33,746 nucleotides of DNA from Suillus spraguei. Its lineage: Eukaryota; Basidiomycota; Agaricomycetes; Boletales; Suillaceae. Position numbers and translations under genes: made by a program. The notes below the pieces were generated by a model. It worked only from the letters and a program-made list of their open reading frames with translations, had not been told where the DNA came from and searched no databases. The stretch lies in assembly GCA_016800925.1 (NCBI GenBank), contig JABCPU010000635.1, forward strand, positions 1-33,746, in the 5' to 3' direction. This document shows positions 1 to 9,224 of this stretch, in pieces (the stretch's first letter is position 1; each line of letters opens with the position of its first letter).

Positions 1-2276
1 GAATATACTTCTCTTCCTCTACGTCTAAGCGTCCTTACTTCCGCTCACAAGTACGTTCCTTTACATCTTTGCCATTTCGGCGTATACTGACCTCCACGTT
101 CTATCCAGCTCTCCCCTCCGTCGACTCTGCGTCTGCCTTCTCTTCTGCCTCTAAAAGTCTTCTTGTTTCTCGTTTTTCTTCACAGTGCGTCCCTTTGTTT
201 ATCTCATAGTATACTGACTTTGCCTCTTTTTTCTTCCTCTCCAGGTCTCTCGTCTACCAACGACATCGTCTCTGCCTCTCAACTCTTTGCTACAAAAAAG
301 GGGCCGTCTCTTAACAAGTAAGCCCCCTTCGCTTTTTTTGATCCCTCGTTACCGACCATTGGTTTTTTTTCTTTCTTTTTACTCTCTCTCGTCGACAGTG
401 TCGTCCATCCCGCTCACACTTTCAACCTCTCCAAGAAGTTCGTCGACGCCTGCTTCGCCATCTCTACGCAGGTCGGGAACCAATCTCCCATCTCCCCCAC
501 TGCCCTTTCTTTCGACAAGCTCTCTCTCTCAGACAATGACCAGAGGATGGCTACGGACCACGTCGTTTCCAAGCCGACCGTCTCACTGACAATTATCCCA
601 ACGCTTACAGTGACTTCTATGGCAGCGACACTCCCTGTATCTTTAAATCTGGCCCTAGCTGGCCCGACCGCAAGGGCACTTTCCAGGGCATTAAACGTGA
701 GGCTCGCCCGGTCTACCGTCACGCCATTGAGCCCACTTGGTGTTCTATCGGCAAGCGCATCTACGAAAAACTCGACTCCATTGGCGTCAAGTGGACGTCG
801 ATCAACCCCTCGCCCACGCCAACGCCGGGGAGGCCAAGCCCTTCTGCTCTTTCATCCTCTCCATCGGTGTGAAACTTCGCTCCCTCCTCTACGACGCCGC
901 CGTTGACGCCGCCGCCGCCATCACGGGCATCCTCGCTGAGGCTGGCTTCCCCGCCGTTGAGGTAGCCTTTGTTGAGTCAGTAGTAACTCGTTCCGTCGCT
1001 GCCGGCCCCAAGCTCCTCTCATCCCGACCCCTCTTCGACAACGTCCCCGATCTGCGAAAGCCATTCACCCCCGCTCTTGGCCTCTCTATCGCACCCCTCA
1101 AGTACCCCCACTTCGGGGCACAGCCGCTCTCTACTTCTGCCTTAGCAAAGACGACAAGCGCACCGCCATCCTAACCTGCGCCCACGTTGCCGTCCCCCTC
1201 CTGTCTCTGCAATACGAGCATGACCCGGAGGACAGGCCAACCTCATGAGCAGTGTGTCGCGCTCGGTAACATGAGCTACGGCAACGCCGTCAAGGCCATG
1301 ATGGTCGCTATCAGCAACCGCCTTCGCTGCATCGAAGTCTGGAATGACGTGCTTAGCAGGCTGGGGGAGCCCGTCGAGGGAGAGAAGAGCGAGGCCACCA
1401 AGAGGCGCAAGGAGCACGTGGGTTGGTGAAGAAGGCGACGGAGGAAATCAAGGAGGCGAACGCGATCCATGACGAGGTCACCAAGCACCGCACCACCCCT
1501 GACCAGCGCGTCATTGGCTTCGCTTCACTCCGAGAAGATTGAGGTCTCGGTCGAGCCCCACAATTTTACCAGAGACTGGGCTCTAATCGAGCTGTACGAC
1601 GAGAAGATTGACTGGGATACATTCAAGGGAAATAAGGTATACGTTGGTACGTCTTTTTCCATATCTTTGTCTCCATCTTGTCTCCATCTCTCGTCTTCTC
1701 CATCTCTCGTCGCGTTTTCCATCTCTTGTCTTCTTGTCTTCAGTTTTAGCTGACTATTACTTTCTTTCCTCCGCAGGCGGTAATCTCTCGATCGCTGACT
1801 TGGCAAAACAATGTTCCCTCAGCCCGTCGATCGAGCGACTTATCAGTACCCCCGGGATGGTCTCCTCCAGGCCTGCGGTGTCGTCCAGGACGAGGAGATC
1901 CACAACCCCCAGCACCTCGACGTCTATGGTGAGAGGTGCCTGCTCGTCTTGAAGAATGGATCGACCACGGGGACCACCGTCGGTCGCGCCCAATGGTCTC
2001 GAGTCGTTCACCCGCATCTACGATGAATACGGCATCAATCACACCTCCATCGAGATCGCCGTCTTACCCTACGAGAAGAGACGCGGTAAGTTTTCCGATG
2101 CTGGAAAATCCGGGTCCATCGTCCTCGCCAGGGATGGTCGCATCGTCGGAATTCTCACCGGCGGCGCAGGCCCTACTCACAAGATAGATATCACGTACAT
2201 CACCCCCTACTGGTGGATTGAGAAGCAGATCAAGGCCAAGTACCCCGGCTGCTTCCTCTACGATGTCGTCGAGTAG
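1..2276 (+). pseudogene. Broken trypsin-like protease-fold protein (agaricomycete multicopy family)
   Basis: The gene can be read only by changing frame. Exons end at 317 and 1646 with acceptors before 399 and 1777; earlier C/T-rich sequence looks like 5'UTR with introns. Three parts resemble a trypsin-type triad: His in TCAHV (codon 1183-1185), Asp in RDWALIEL (1574-1576) and Ser in AGKSGS (2109-2111), with the usual acidic residue before Ser replaced by Lys. The C-terminal stretch (GRIVGILTGGAG, then TPYWWIEKQI) runs open to the TAG at 2274-2276. At least eight single-base shifts break it, near 579, 808, 1117, 1195, 1421, 1524, 1800 and 1989; most are deletions in C, G or T runs. I recognise the family as a recurrent, unnamed agaricomycete protein, but substrate and role are unknown. 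Two 5' fragments of relatives lie at about 3.9 and 16.2 kb. Confidence 0.75.
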
Positions 2277-2639
2277 GCATGTCGCGAGCTCGATGCGCAG
2301 CGGACTTTTTCTTTTTCTTTTCCTCTTCCCTTCCCACTTCCCCCACTACTATGCCACTTCTTTTCTCGTCTCGTCTCGTCTCGTCTCGTCACACTCGCTC
2401 CTTCCCCCCCCCCTTTTCCGTCACGCTCGTCCTATCATTAGCTCGTTGTCGATACTGACATCGTGGATCGCTGTTTAGGTTCGTCTTTTTCATCTTCTCT
2501 TTTCACCTTTAACCAACGCTGTCTATCCTCGATGTATAGGTGGGGACCTCTCAAGACTCATCTACTTTGCCGTGCAGGTCCTGGACTATCCGGTTCGACC
2601 TTGGTCAGCCCTCGTATGGTATCGCGTATTTCTTCATCT

Positions 2640-2960
2640 CGGGTATTCACGGCCTCATACGTTGCAACTGCAATTGAAAGCGGATCATCACTCAAAAGAT
2701 TCAGATTCATGATCAATTCGCGCCAATTCACCGTAGCCTGTAGGACAAGGAAAGCAGGGGCGACAACAAACCAAAAAGGTGCTCGGTGAGCAAGATCATT
2801 GTAGTTTGCAAAAATACTTATATGGCAAAACCCAGATTCATTCCTAATGCGTGTGCCTAGTCCGCACCACCATGTATGATCCAGCTTGCACGGGGTGTCT
2901 GAGTCACCCTCTTGCTGGATTTCGGCATTCAAGTTCAATCCATACCCGCACGAACCTAGT
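2640..2960 (-). repeat. Dispersed repeat X, copy 1, with a possible coding exon
   Basis: This stretch is clearly related to 15760-16080, and a short piece (about 2648-2685) recurs at 10483-10525. On the minus strand it is open from 2938 to 2558 (126 codons), including a WWCGLGTRIRNESGFC stretch and a motif LSIAVATYEAVN. The second copy keeps parts of the same reading but is disrupted. A splice acceptor (CTACAG) inside both copies fits a former multi-exon gene rather than a simple transposon. I do not recognise the protein. Confidence 0.45.
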
Positions 2961-3280
2961 GTAATTTTATTACTATAACATTGAACATTCTACATTCTAC
3001 ATATGTACAAGGACACGCTTTCAGTCGACTCTCGGACACCATACTATGATACTTGCATTGCATAGCCACTCTGAAATGTGTCTATATTAGTATGTTTGTA
3101 CAGTAATATTTGCTCCTGAAAAAACTTTCGCGTTCCCACTCATGTAACGAAAAGTTGATGTAGTGAATGCAGGACACTTCGAATGCATTGAGAACTGAGG
3201 ATGCAGTTTTGTTTGAGATCTAGGCGATGAGGAGGTACTCCGGGATGGGTCGACTAAGATTCTATGATCGCCAATACGAT

Positions 3281-3792
3281 CTACGAAAGCGGTGAATTGC
3301 GGGTCCCCATGGTCCAAATTGTTGTGATGAGACTCCATGACCTTACCGACGATGCGAGAGTGGCGGTCTCTCCTGTTCCGCTGAAAATGGGACCCGCCTG
3401 CCGAAAATCTATGAAGGTAATTCCTCCGAACAGTATTCATGGACGATTGCTGATTGCACAGCAAAGGTCATTGGAAAGTGACACATCATTGGCAAAGAGA
3501 TGGAGAGAATGCGCAGACTTGCCATCGTCATCAATGATAGGTCCAACAGTTGTCCTCAGATAGATGCCGTCTTCAACAGATACGGCGTTGGCATCAAAAG
3601 TGAACACATTGACACGAATATCACCCATTTTCAGTGTGGCGATGAAGCCGTCGTACCGCCAGTAATTCTTTTTGTCGATTTGATACCTGCTTCCGTTCTG
3701 AAGACAAACAGAGAGAATTACGACACAAAGGATGAGTCATCAGCGTTCGCAACACGCAGCAACAAACAAAACAACACAGCATGACGAGCCAT
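3281..3792 (-). CDS. Small hypothetical secreted protein, possibly with a premature stop
   Basis: An ATG at 3792 starts a 22-codon segment that looks like a signal peptide (MARHAVLFCLLLRVANA, then DDSSF), with a good cleavage site after ANA. A junction at 3726/3698 then leads into an open frame from 3697 to a TGA at 3437 (YQIDKKNYWRYDGFIATL, later GIYLRTTVGPIIDDDG). The implied intron is only 29 nt, so the first exon is uncertain; an alternative donor gives another N-terminus. Beyond the TGA the same frame stays open to 3281 (GGITFIDFRQAGPIFSGTG), so the TGA may be a nonsense change or lie within a missed intron. No domain is recognised. Confidence 0.35.
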
Positions 3793-3835
3793 GCATGCTT
3801 GGAGCGATTTCGAAATTCGTTCATGCTCCACTTCA

Positions 3836-3940
3836 GATCATTTGCTGACGTGTTCACAAAATGAAGAGATTAGCACGAAATACATCACTGCACTGCACCG
3901 ACTCTCCTCGAAGTTGAGTCGTTGTCTGCCTCACATTTTT
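3836..3940. repeat. Short dispersed segment shared with 4167-4261 and 16698-16792
   Basis: The phrase catttgctgacgtgt followed by a related 90-100 bp stretch with catcactgcactgcaccgac occurs three times. In this copy it is fused at its right end to the pyrimidine-rich intron tail and acceptor (tcgtcgacag) of the protease-like family. In the other two it follows the hairpin. No coding function is evident. Confidence 0.55.
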
Positions 3941-3944
3941 CTTT

Positions 3945-4150
3945 CTTTTTCCTGCTCTCTCGTCGACAGCACTCTCAACCTCACCAAGGAATTCGTCGAC
4001 ACCTGCTTAGCCATCTCTACTGCCCTCTCTTTCGACAAGCTCTCGCTCTCAAACAATGACGAGAGGATGACTACGGACGACGTCGTTTCCAACCCGACCT
4101 GCCTCAGTGACGACGTAATTGTCAGTGAATCAGCCTCACTGACAATTACG
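3945..4150 (+). pseudogene. 5' fragment of the trypsin-fold family, copy A
   Basis: The sequence matches the second exon of the gene at 1-2276, beginning with the same intron tail and acceptor (tcgtcgacag). It encodes NLTKEFVDTCLAIST, then LSFDKLSLSNNDERM, and stops being similar near the point that corresponds to base 600 of the full gene. It has lost the stretch equivalent to about 460-500 and all of the catalytic core. The break coincides with the hairpin at 4115-4149. It cannot encode a working protein. Confidence 0.7.
4115..4149. repeat. Perfect 14-bp inverted repeat (hairpin) at the gene break, copy A
   Basis: GTAATTGTCAGTGA at 4115-4128 is followed by a 7-nt loop and its exact complement TCACTGACAATTAC at 4136-4149. 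The right arm corresponds to normal gene sequence (the LTDNY region of the family). The left arm is an inverted copy absent from the full-length gene. The same structure recurs at 16645-16679. Confidence 0.85.
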
Positions 4151-4994
4151 CCAACTCCGAATCAGGTCATTTGTTGACGTGTCAAAAATATGCCGGTGGA
4201 CAAGGGATTGGTACGAAATGCGGCATCACTGCACTGCACCGACGCTTCGCGACGTTGGGTCATGGCTCGCGAGATCTGACACCCAACCTAGGCCTGGCCT
4301 TCAGACAGATGCATTTGCACATGGTCAGACGGTGAATGTAGTAACTTCGTAAATAAAAAGTGACCGTCCGCAGGCGAGCTGAGAGCTCGTATATGTTACT
4401 ATGGTTGCTCTTGATAGTTTAATATGGCATCTCCTTCCTCATTGATGGGTACTTTATGTACTGTAGCCTTACCTCGCATCGCATATTAATTTGGCAAGTC
4501 TTCCGTGCGCGCAAAGGATGCATATGTGATTGGAGGAATGATCGCACATTGCATTGTATACGTTGTCAGCAGCCACCATGAGTGGCAGAATTCTTCAAGC
4601 CGCTGTGATTCTGGCGACCGCAAGAATCGACGGAATCGGCCTCGCGCGTGCGATGCAGTCAAGAGGTTGCTGAACAACGAGCATTTAACCTAGAGAGAGA
4701 AAATGGTATTTCCTCAGGTAACCGAAACATATCATGGCCGCGCTAGTAACAAACGATATAGTCACTGGCAGGGGGATGTCATTACACTGCATTGTTCGAG
4801 TCTGTGATGGTATCAACTGCGATGGGAATTAAAACGGTCGCTTCCGTACATGTACACAAGATAGAGCACAGGCCGAGCACAGCACTCCTAGTGTTGTTGG
4901 CACAGTAGTATCATTATGAGTTATCATGAATCGTTGTCACGTTGATGCAGTGCGCCTGGGAGTTTTGCCGATGTGCCAAGGTGCCAACACTTGG

Positions 4995-6076
4995 TCAAAA
5001 CTCGGCCAAAAGTAGGTTTGCCCCGACACTAAGCCGCTGCTGCTGCACTCCTTCATTGAGCACCGTCGGTAGACCAGCTAACTTCATTTTGACTCCTATT
5101 TCCAACAAGTAATCGAGACACTGATATCATTAAGCTTTTGACCTGAGCCTAAAATGCGTTGCGACTAACCTCTGTTTGGGTTTTTGCTTTCTGCCAATCG
5201 TCGCCTGATTGGGGACGTTAACGTGTATAAATTGAGATGATTGGCCAATGACATACCCCACACATAAATACCGTGCCGCAAAACAAGAATACCAGCGGCC
5301 CTGGGATACTTCTCCATGGCCTCTTTCATGCTGTCCTTCAGGTCTTCTTCGTTAGGCGTATTGCCAATGATCGGGACTTCAAGGGTGTCAAAGTATGAAA
5401 GGGTAGGGCCATTTCCACCAATTCGAACGCCCTTGATCATCTTTCCAGAGATTAATCAAGGGAGAATAAAAAGTAAAAGCGCAATACCTCCTGTGAACAA
5501 GATCAGTATAAAAGCTCACGGAATCCTAACTCAACTCACTTGATGAGAAATTCTGAACATCTTCTCTTTCTCCCAAAGCAGTGTTGCCATCACAGCGTTT
5601 TGAGAATGAGTGTGAATACACGAGCCAGCGCTACGAATCGTAAAAGCATTCCAGAAAAGCGGGGTGCAGGCAGACTCTTTCAAGTTCAAGTTGGGGCGAC
5701 GAAGGAAAATCCTATCGGTATGTGGAGAAGGCTCTGCCTGAGGATAAGGCAGGACGAATATATGCGAAGGCTCGATGCGCTCTTTCTGCACGCCTGAAGG
5801 GGCGACGTACACTTTATCGCTACAAGAAACTGATCAGTGCGCGTAAGGTGAAGTAGACAAGAAACGAACTTAGTACGGATACAGATACCCCGCCAGTGCC
5901 AGTCACCCATCCCAATCTGTAGAAGGATGCGCATAACTCTGATATAAGATTTGCAGGCTGATCATGCGATTGATGGTCAGTATCATGAATCGAATAAATG
6001 TTTAATAGATATGTCTCACATGCAGAGGATCAGTGGACGTTACAAGAGCATCTTCCTGTTCTATGCTCGCAGACAT
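4995..6076 (-). pseudogene. MDE1: Methylthioribulose-1-phosphate dehydratase, frameshifted copy 1
   Basis: Six exons match the intact copy at 17446-18471: 6020-6076, 5870-5957, 5540-5819, 5257-5440, 5170-5204 and 4995-5120. The enzyme is a class II aldolase-fold, zinc-dependent dehydratase of the methionine salvage pathway. The zinc-binding IHTHS and the RHGIYVWG motif are both present. Exon 2 is 88 nt here and 89 nt in the other copy: one base is missing inside the glycine loop (WVTGTGG), which shifts the frame. The C-terminus also differs: the normal stop after VLNE is replaced by an extension of 17 codons ending at 4995, caused by an insertion. Most likely a decaying duplicate. Confidence 0.85.
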
Positions 6077-6566
6077 TGTAATGCAGTAACAAATTGTATT
6101 CGATGATTAAATAGCAATTGCCAATCAGTATCAGCTTTGAAAGTCCGACTAATAGTTGACCCACCTTGATTGATTGGTGGTGATCCACCTTGAGTGGGTG
6201 GTGGCGACCCACCTTGAGTGGGTGGTGGCGACCCACCTTGAGTGGGTGGTGGCGACCCACCTTGAGTGGGTGGTGGCGACCCACCTTGAGTGAATGGTGG
6301 CGGCCCATCTTGAGTGAGTGGTGGCAAGTGCTCTTCATGGACCCAGTGAGAAGGGATCCACCAGTACTTGTCACTGTGAACCGTCGGGTTGACACACTGC
6401 ACAAAGATGAACCATGAGTCAGCCAGTAGTATGAGGAAGAACTCACGAGCAGGTATGCCTTCCCATCATTGATACCACCCCGCTTGAACTTTACTGGTAG
6501 ATATCGCCCACACCCAAGCTTTGGACAGTGACTGTTGGGAGGCGGTAGCTGGGATGCGGGGTCCAT
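6061..6566 (-). CDS. Short Cys-motif protein with an 8-residue repeat tail
   Basis: Two exons, 6447-6566 and 6061-6396, with a 50-nt GTGAGT...GCAG intron, encode about 151 residues. The first 60 residues hold a CPKLGCGRYLPVKF segment, then a Cys and YWWIPSHW, spaced like a small zinc-binding (GRF-like) motif; this assignment is tentative. Residues from about 65 on are repeats of SPPPTQGG. The tail after the repeats is unlike the head and runs past the MDE1 copy 1 start on the same strand, overlapping it by 16 bases, so the natural 3' end may have been lost when the duplication formed. A TATA box lies upstream at 6636-6644. Confidence 0.6.
6161..6328. repeat. 24-bp minisatellite, seven units
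   Basis: The unit ccaccttgagtgggtggtgg plus cgac is repeated. Four central units are identical, and the outer ones (first, sixth, seventh) carry substitutions. The unit length is a multiple of three, so copy number can change without breaking the frame of the host gene. Confidence 0.95.
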
Positions 6567-6635
6567 ACGGAATAGATGTACGATGTACGCGTATTATGAA
6601 GATTAGCACGTAGATGTCTCGGCATCGCTATAAGC

Positions 6636-6644
6636 GTTTATATA
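6636..6644 (-). promoter_or_regulatory. TATA box for the Cys-motif gene
   Basis: TATATAAAC read on the minus strand, about 70 bp upstream of the ATG at 6566, at a distance reasonable for a fungal core promoter. Confidence 0.45.
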
Positions 6645-6741
6645 CTACTATCATAGGGCTCGGCTGTGTCAGTTGCTATATGCTTTTCCAAAGATTAGCA
6701 CGTAACTTGAAAGTTCGCCATAGTCCGCTGCCGCTGGACTT

Positions 6742-6753
6742 CGGATATATCCG
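6742..6753. promoter_or_regulatory. CGG-N6-CCG palindrome, possible zinc-cluster factor site
   Basis: CGGATATATCCG is a perfect 12-bp palindrome with inverted CGG half-sites, the arrangement bound by many fungal Zn2Cys6 regulators. It lies about 180 bp upstream of the Cys-motif gene. Binding is inference. Confidence 0.3.
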
Positions 6754-6757
6754 CGGT

Positions 6758-6836
6758 TGTGTTACATAAGTATAGTTCTCGGCGGTACTTCTCAATGGGT
6801 GCCTCACTGGTTCACGCTCAGGAACATAATGTCACT
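6758..6836 (+). repeat. Short repeat shared with 23709-23795
   Basis: Three blocks in the same order and spacing are shared with sequence just upstream of the first DUF6593 gene: gtgttacataag, gggtgcctc and ttcaggaacat (here ctcaggaacat). Either a promoter copy or the edge of an old element. Confidence 0.5.
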
Positions 6837-8148
6837 CACTCCTCCATATGAGCATATTTATTGGATTAGAATGAGGTTGTAACTTGAAGGCTGATTCCCG
6901 CTACAGTAAGGGTCCGTTGTGATAGATTTGTCAGGGCCTCTCTTTGGCTTGAATCAGTCGATCGATTCCATTTTCAGGTACCCAAGTGTTGGCAATTCAA
7001 GTCAGTGGCTACAACCTGACCTCCTTCATCGATATCCTGTACATGTATGTTGTATTCGACCTGAAGCGCAATACGTACTAGGTCTTGTATCTACTTCAAT
7101 TGCACATTCTTTCAGACATTTCATTCGGCTCCAACGGTGTCTACTCACAGACGATCATGAGCTATGGCTGTTGTATGAGGGATACAGTAATAAAGTACCG
7201 GTAAGTATTATTACCCACACCTGACCTGGAAGGCTGACTGATTAAGTACTAGTAACTATATACCGCTACTCTGTACTTAAGGATCATATAGTATTGTGTG
7301 TGGATAGGGGGGAGCCAAATATCTGGCGGTGAGTTACTTGGAGGGCAAGGGCGGCCAGTCATAAATTGGCTTTGAACAAAGCAGTGGTCAAACCAAGTGG
7401 GACTTTCACAGCACCTTTGCAAATCACTGTCCTGGCACAGCTGTAGGACTCCGGGAAATGAGGCACCTGATGAACGTGCGACAGACGTGCCGAGAGACCA
7501 TCAGAACACAAAGATATTCCAGGGGCCCAACACTTATCACTCAATTGTGTACGTGAGCCCCCGTCACAATGGGATCTGAGTGGCTCAAACCTCCGCAAAA
7601 TAGTAATTCTACCTTCGCATTAAGGGAGATGGACCATGGCGATGCCATCGAGGCTCCCGTTGTGGGAAATATGTGTCATACATGATAGAAAACGAGCGCT
7701 GGCTAGATAGAACGAACTCTAGTGAGTCCCCTAGTCGAGTATAAGAGACTGGGAAAGCGAGCGAAACTTTGTGGAGTTACCTATTAAGGTAACTCCGCCG
7801 GCGTAGCGCTAAGTGAATGAGTGTCTGGGTCAAACGAAAGGGTAACTATGTACTACATTGGTGGGTTGATTTCGAACAATACATACATTTCCGCACTACC
7901 CCATGCTCAAACATTCGGCGGAAAATTTCCTTTGCACACACGTGTTGCATCAATCATCGCCATCAAGGTCCCAGTAACCGACCCCCTTGATTTTATTGCC
8001 TGGCCTTAATACTTCCCGTCCTGTAACATGCATGTCCTATATTGGCTACAATATACTGCTATAGGATTATCCTGCATGTATTTTCTACCGTACAAAAGAG
8101 TCCGGCGGACGATAAACAAGCTATCAAACAAAAGGCGTAATGATCATC
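6837..8148. other. Gene-poor stretch, no recognised gene
   Basis: The longest open frame is 6919-7224 (+), about 100 codons, ending near a possible donor (gtaagt at 7201); it matches nothing I know. Other frames (7359-7598 minus, 7821-8009 plus) look like chance. A strong palindrome is listed separately. Confidence 0.4.
7773..7796. repeat. 10-bp perfect inverted repeat with 4-nt loop
   Basis: GGAGTTACCT at 7773-7782 and AGGTAACTCC at 7787-7796 flank ATTA. The structure stands alone in a gene-poor region. Confidence 0.8.
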
Positions 8149-9220
8149 TCACCACCTTAAGTCATCCTGCGAGCCCCGTCTCCATGCCATAAAATCCCGA
8201 ATTAAGGCCACACAAGAGGAACAGATACAGATGCGAATAGTGGCGTATACACTACATACTTATGCTTGGCCGAAAAGTACAACAATGCCAGCATCCCAGG
8301 ATTAGATGCAGAGCATACCTCATGGAGCGATGCAAGGGTATCTAGGACATCATCTCGTACCACTTGCCCAACAGGCATGCTGTTGATCTGATCCACGAGC
8401 TTCACGATGCTAAGCAATGTGTCCTGACTGCCTTGCACGACACTGGAGCAGTATCTAACTGCCAGTTGGATATAACGGAACTTTCTTCTATGCTGAAGCC
8501 GAGGGGAACGGGTGGCACGCCTAAAAGGGGCAGCCAGCTGGGTGGCAAAGTTGCGGAAAACTGGCTTTAGAATATCATATACAAGATGCAACGAGGAACT
8601 GAGTTCATTGTTGAGGATAAAAATACTGCCCCATTGAGGCAAAAGGAAGGAGCTCTGATTTGTTGAACGACCTATCGATAAGTCAGAAACGTCCAGAAGT
8701 GAGTACACGCGACACTTGGCTTCACTGTCAATAATGTTCGTGGGTGAGTGGGGGTCTCAGAGGGAGCGAATAGAACAAAGTGGAGGACAAGATCATTCGA
8801 GGCGCTGGATGCTACGATAACTGGTTAGGTGTTGACAGCGTCAATCACAACACAGTACTGACCAAGTATCCATTCGGCAGAGTTGATGAATGCCGCCAAG
8901 TCTTCTCGAGTAAGCCCAGAGACTTTAGTGTCACCAAAGGTTATGCGTTTCGGCTCAAATGCTAATGGAACATAATACTGGACTTGACTTTCAACCATAA
9001 AATTGTCCAAAATGGAGAGTCGAGATATCAGCGGGACGATAGTGATCCGAGTTGTTGAACAACACGCTGCGAATGTGAAGTGCTTGACTCTGGGGAAACG
9101 ATGAGGTCGACAATATAGAGCTTAATCTCGTTGCTAATGTAAGAGCAGTTGGCTTCATTTCAAAATATCGTACTCTTATTGACTCACCTGACTGGGCATC
9201 GGTCTTGCTCACCCGCAAGT
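8149..9220 (-). pseudogene. GPI17: Degenerate PIG-S (GPI transamidase subunit) gene
   Basis: The 3' half is recognisable. Exon 8863 to about 9030 encodes VESQVQYYVPLAFEP and LTREDLAAFINSAEWIL. Exon 8716-8811 encodes SNDLVLHFVLFAPS, and exon 8149-8671 encodes SSFLLPQWGSIFILN, then a helical region (LLSIVKLVDQINSMPVGQVV) and a terminal membrane segment (KYVVYTPLFASVSVPL). These match the order of PIG-S, an ER-membrane subunit of the complex that attaches GPI anchors. A base is missing at about 8210, so the cytosolic tail (ALIRDFMAWRR) is out of frame. Upstream of 9030 the lumenal part changes frame and seems to lack about 30 residues. The N-terminal membrane helix was not found. Probably a relic; an intact copy should exist elsewhere. 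Confidence 0.7.
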
Positions 9221-9224
9221 GTCT

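Larger units (their letters stand above)
4021..6091. repeat. Segmental duplication, copy A (direct repeat of 16548-18486)
   Basis: The block can be aligned from the protease-like fragment, through the hairpin and an anonymous region, to just past the MDE1 start codon. Relative to copy B it lacks about 117 bp at 4261 and has two insertions, about 160 bp near 4480-4645 and about 190 bp near 4880-5050. The two copies lie about 12.5 kb apart in the same orientation. Within the anonymous part, 4270-4990, I see no gene. Confidence 0.85.

Noticed and set aside
6161..6328. Regular 24-bp repeats as a CRISPR array
   Set aside because: Units are head-to-tail with no spacers, lie in a coding frame, and the genome is fungal.
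6190..6417. Plus-strand frame with repeated SGWWRPTL
   Set aside because: It is the antisense of the minisatellite gene, which has a spliced structure, a start and a TATA box on the minus strand.
8716..8760. A frameshift in the PIG-S middle exon
   Set aside because: Using the donor at 8715 (GTGTCG) keeps the frame into the SSFLLPQWG exon, so no shift is needed there.
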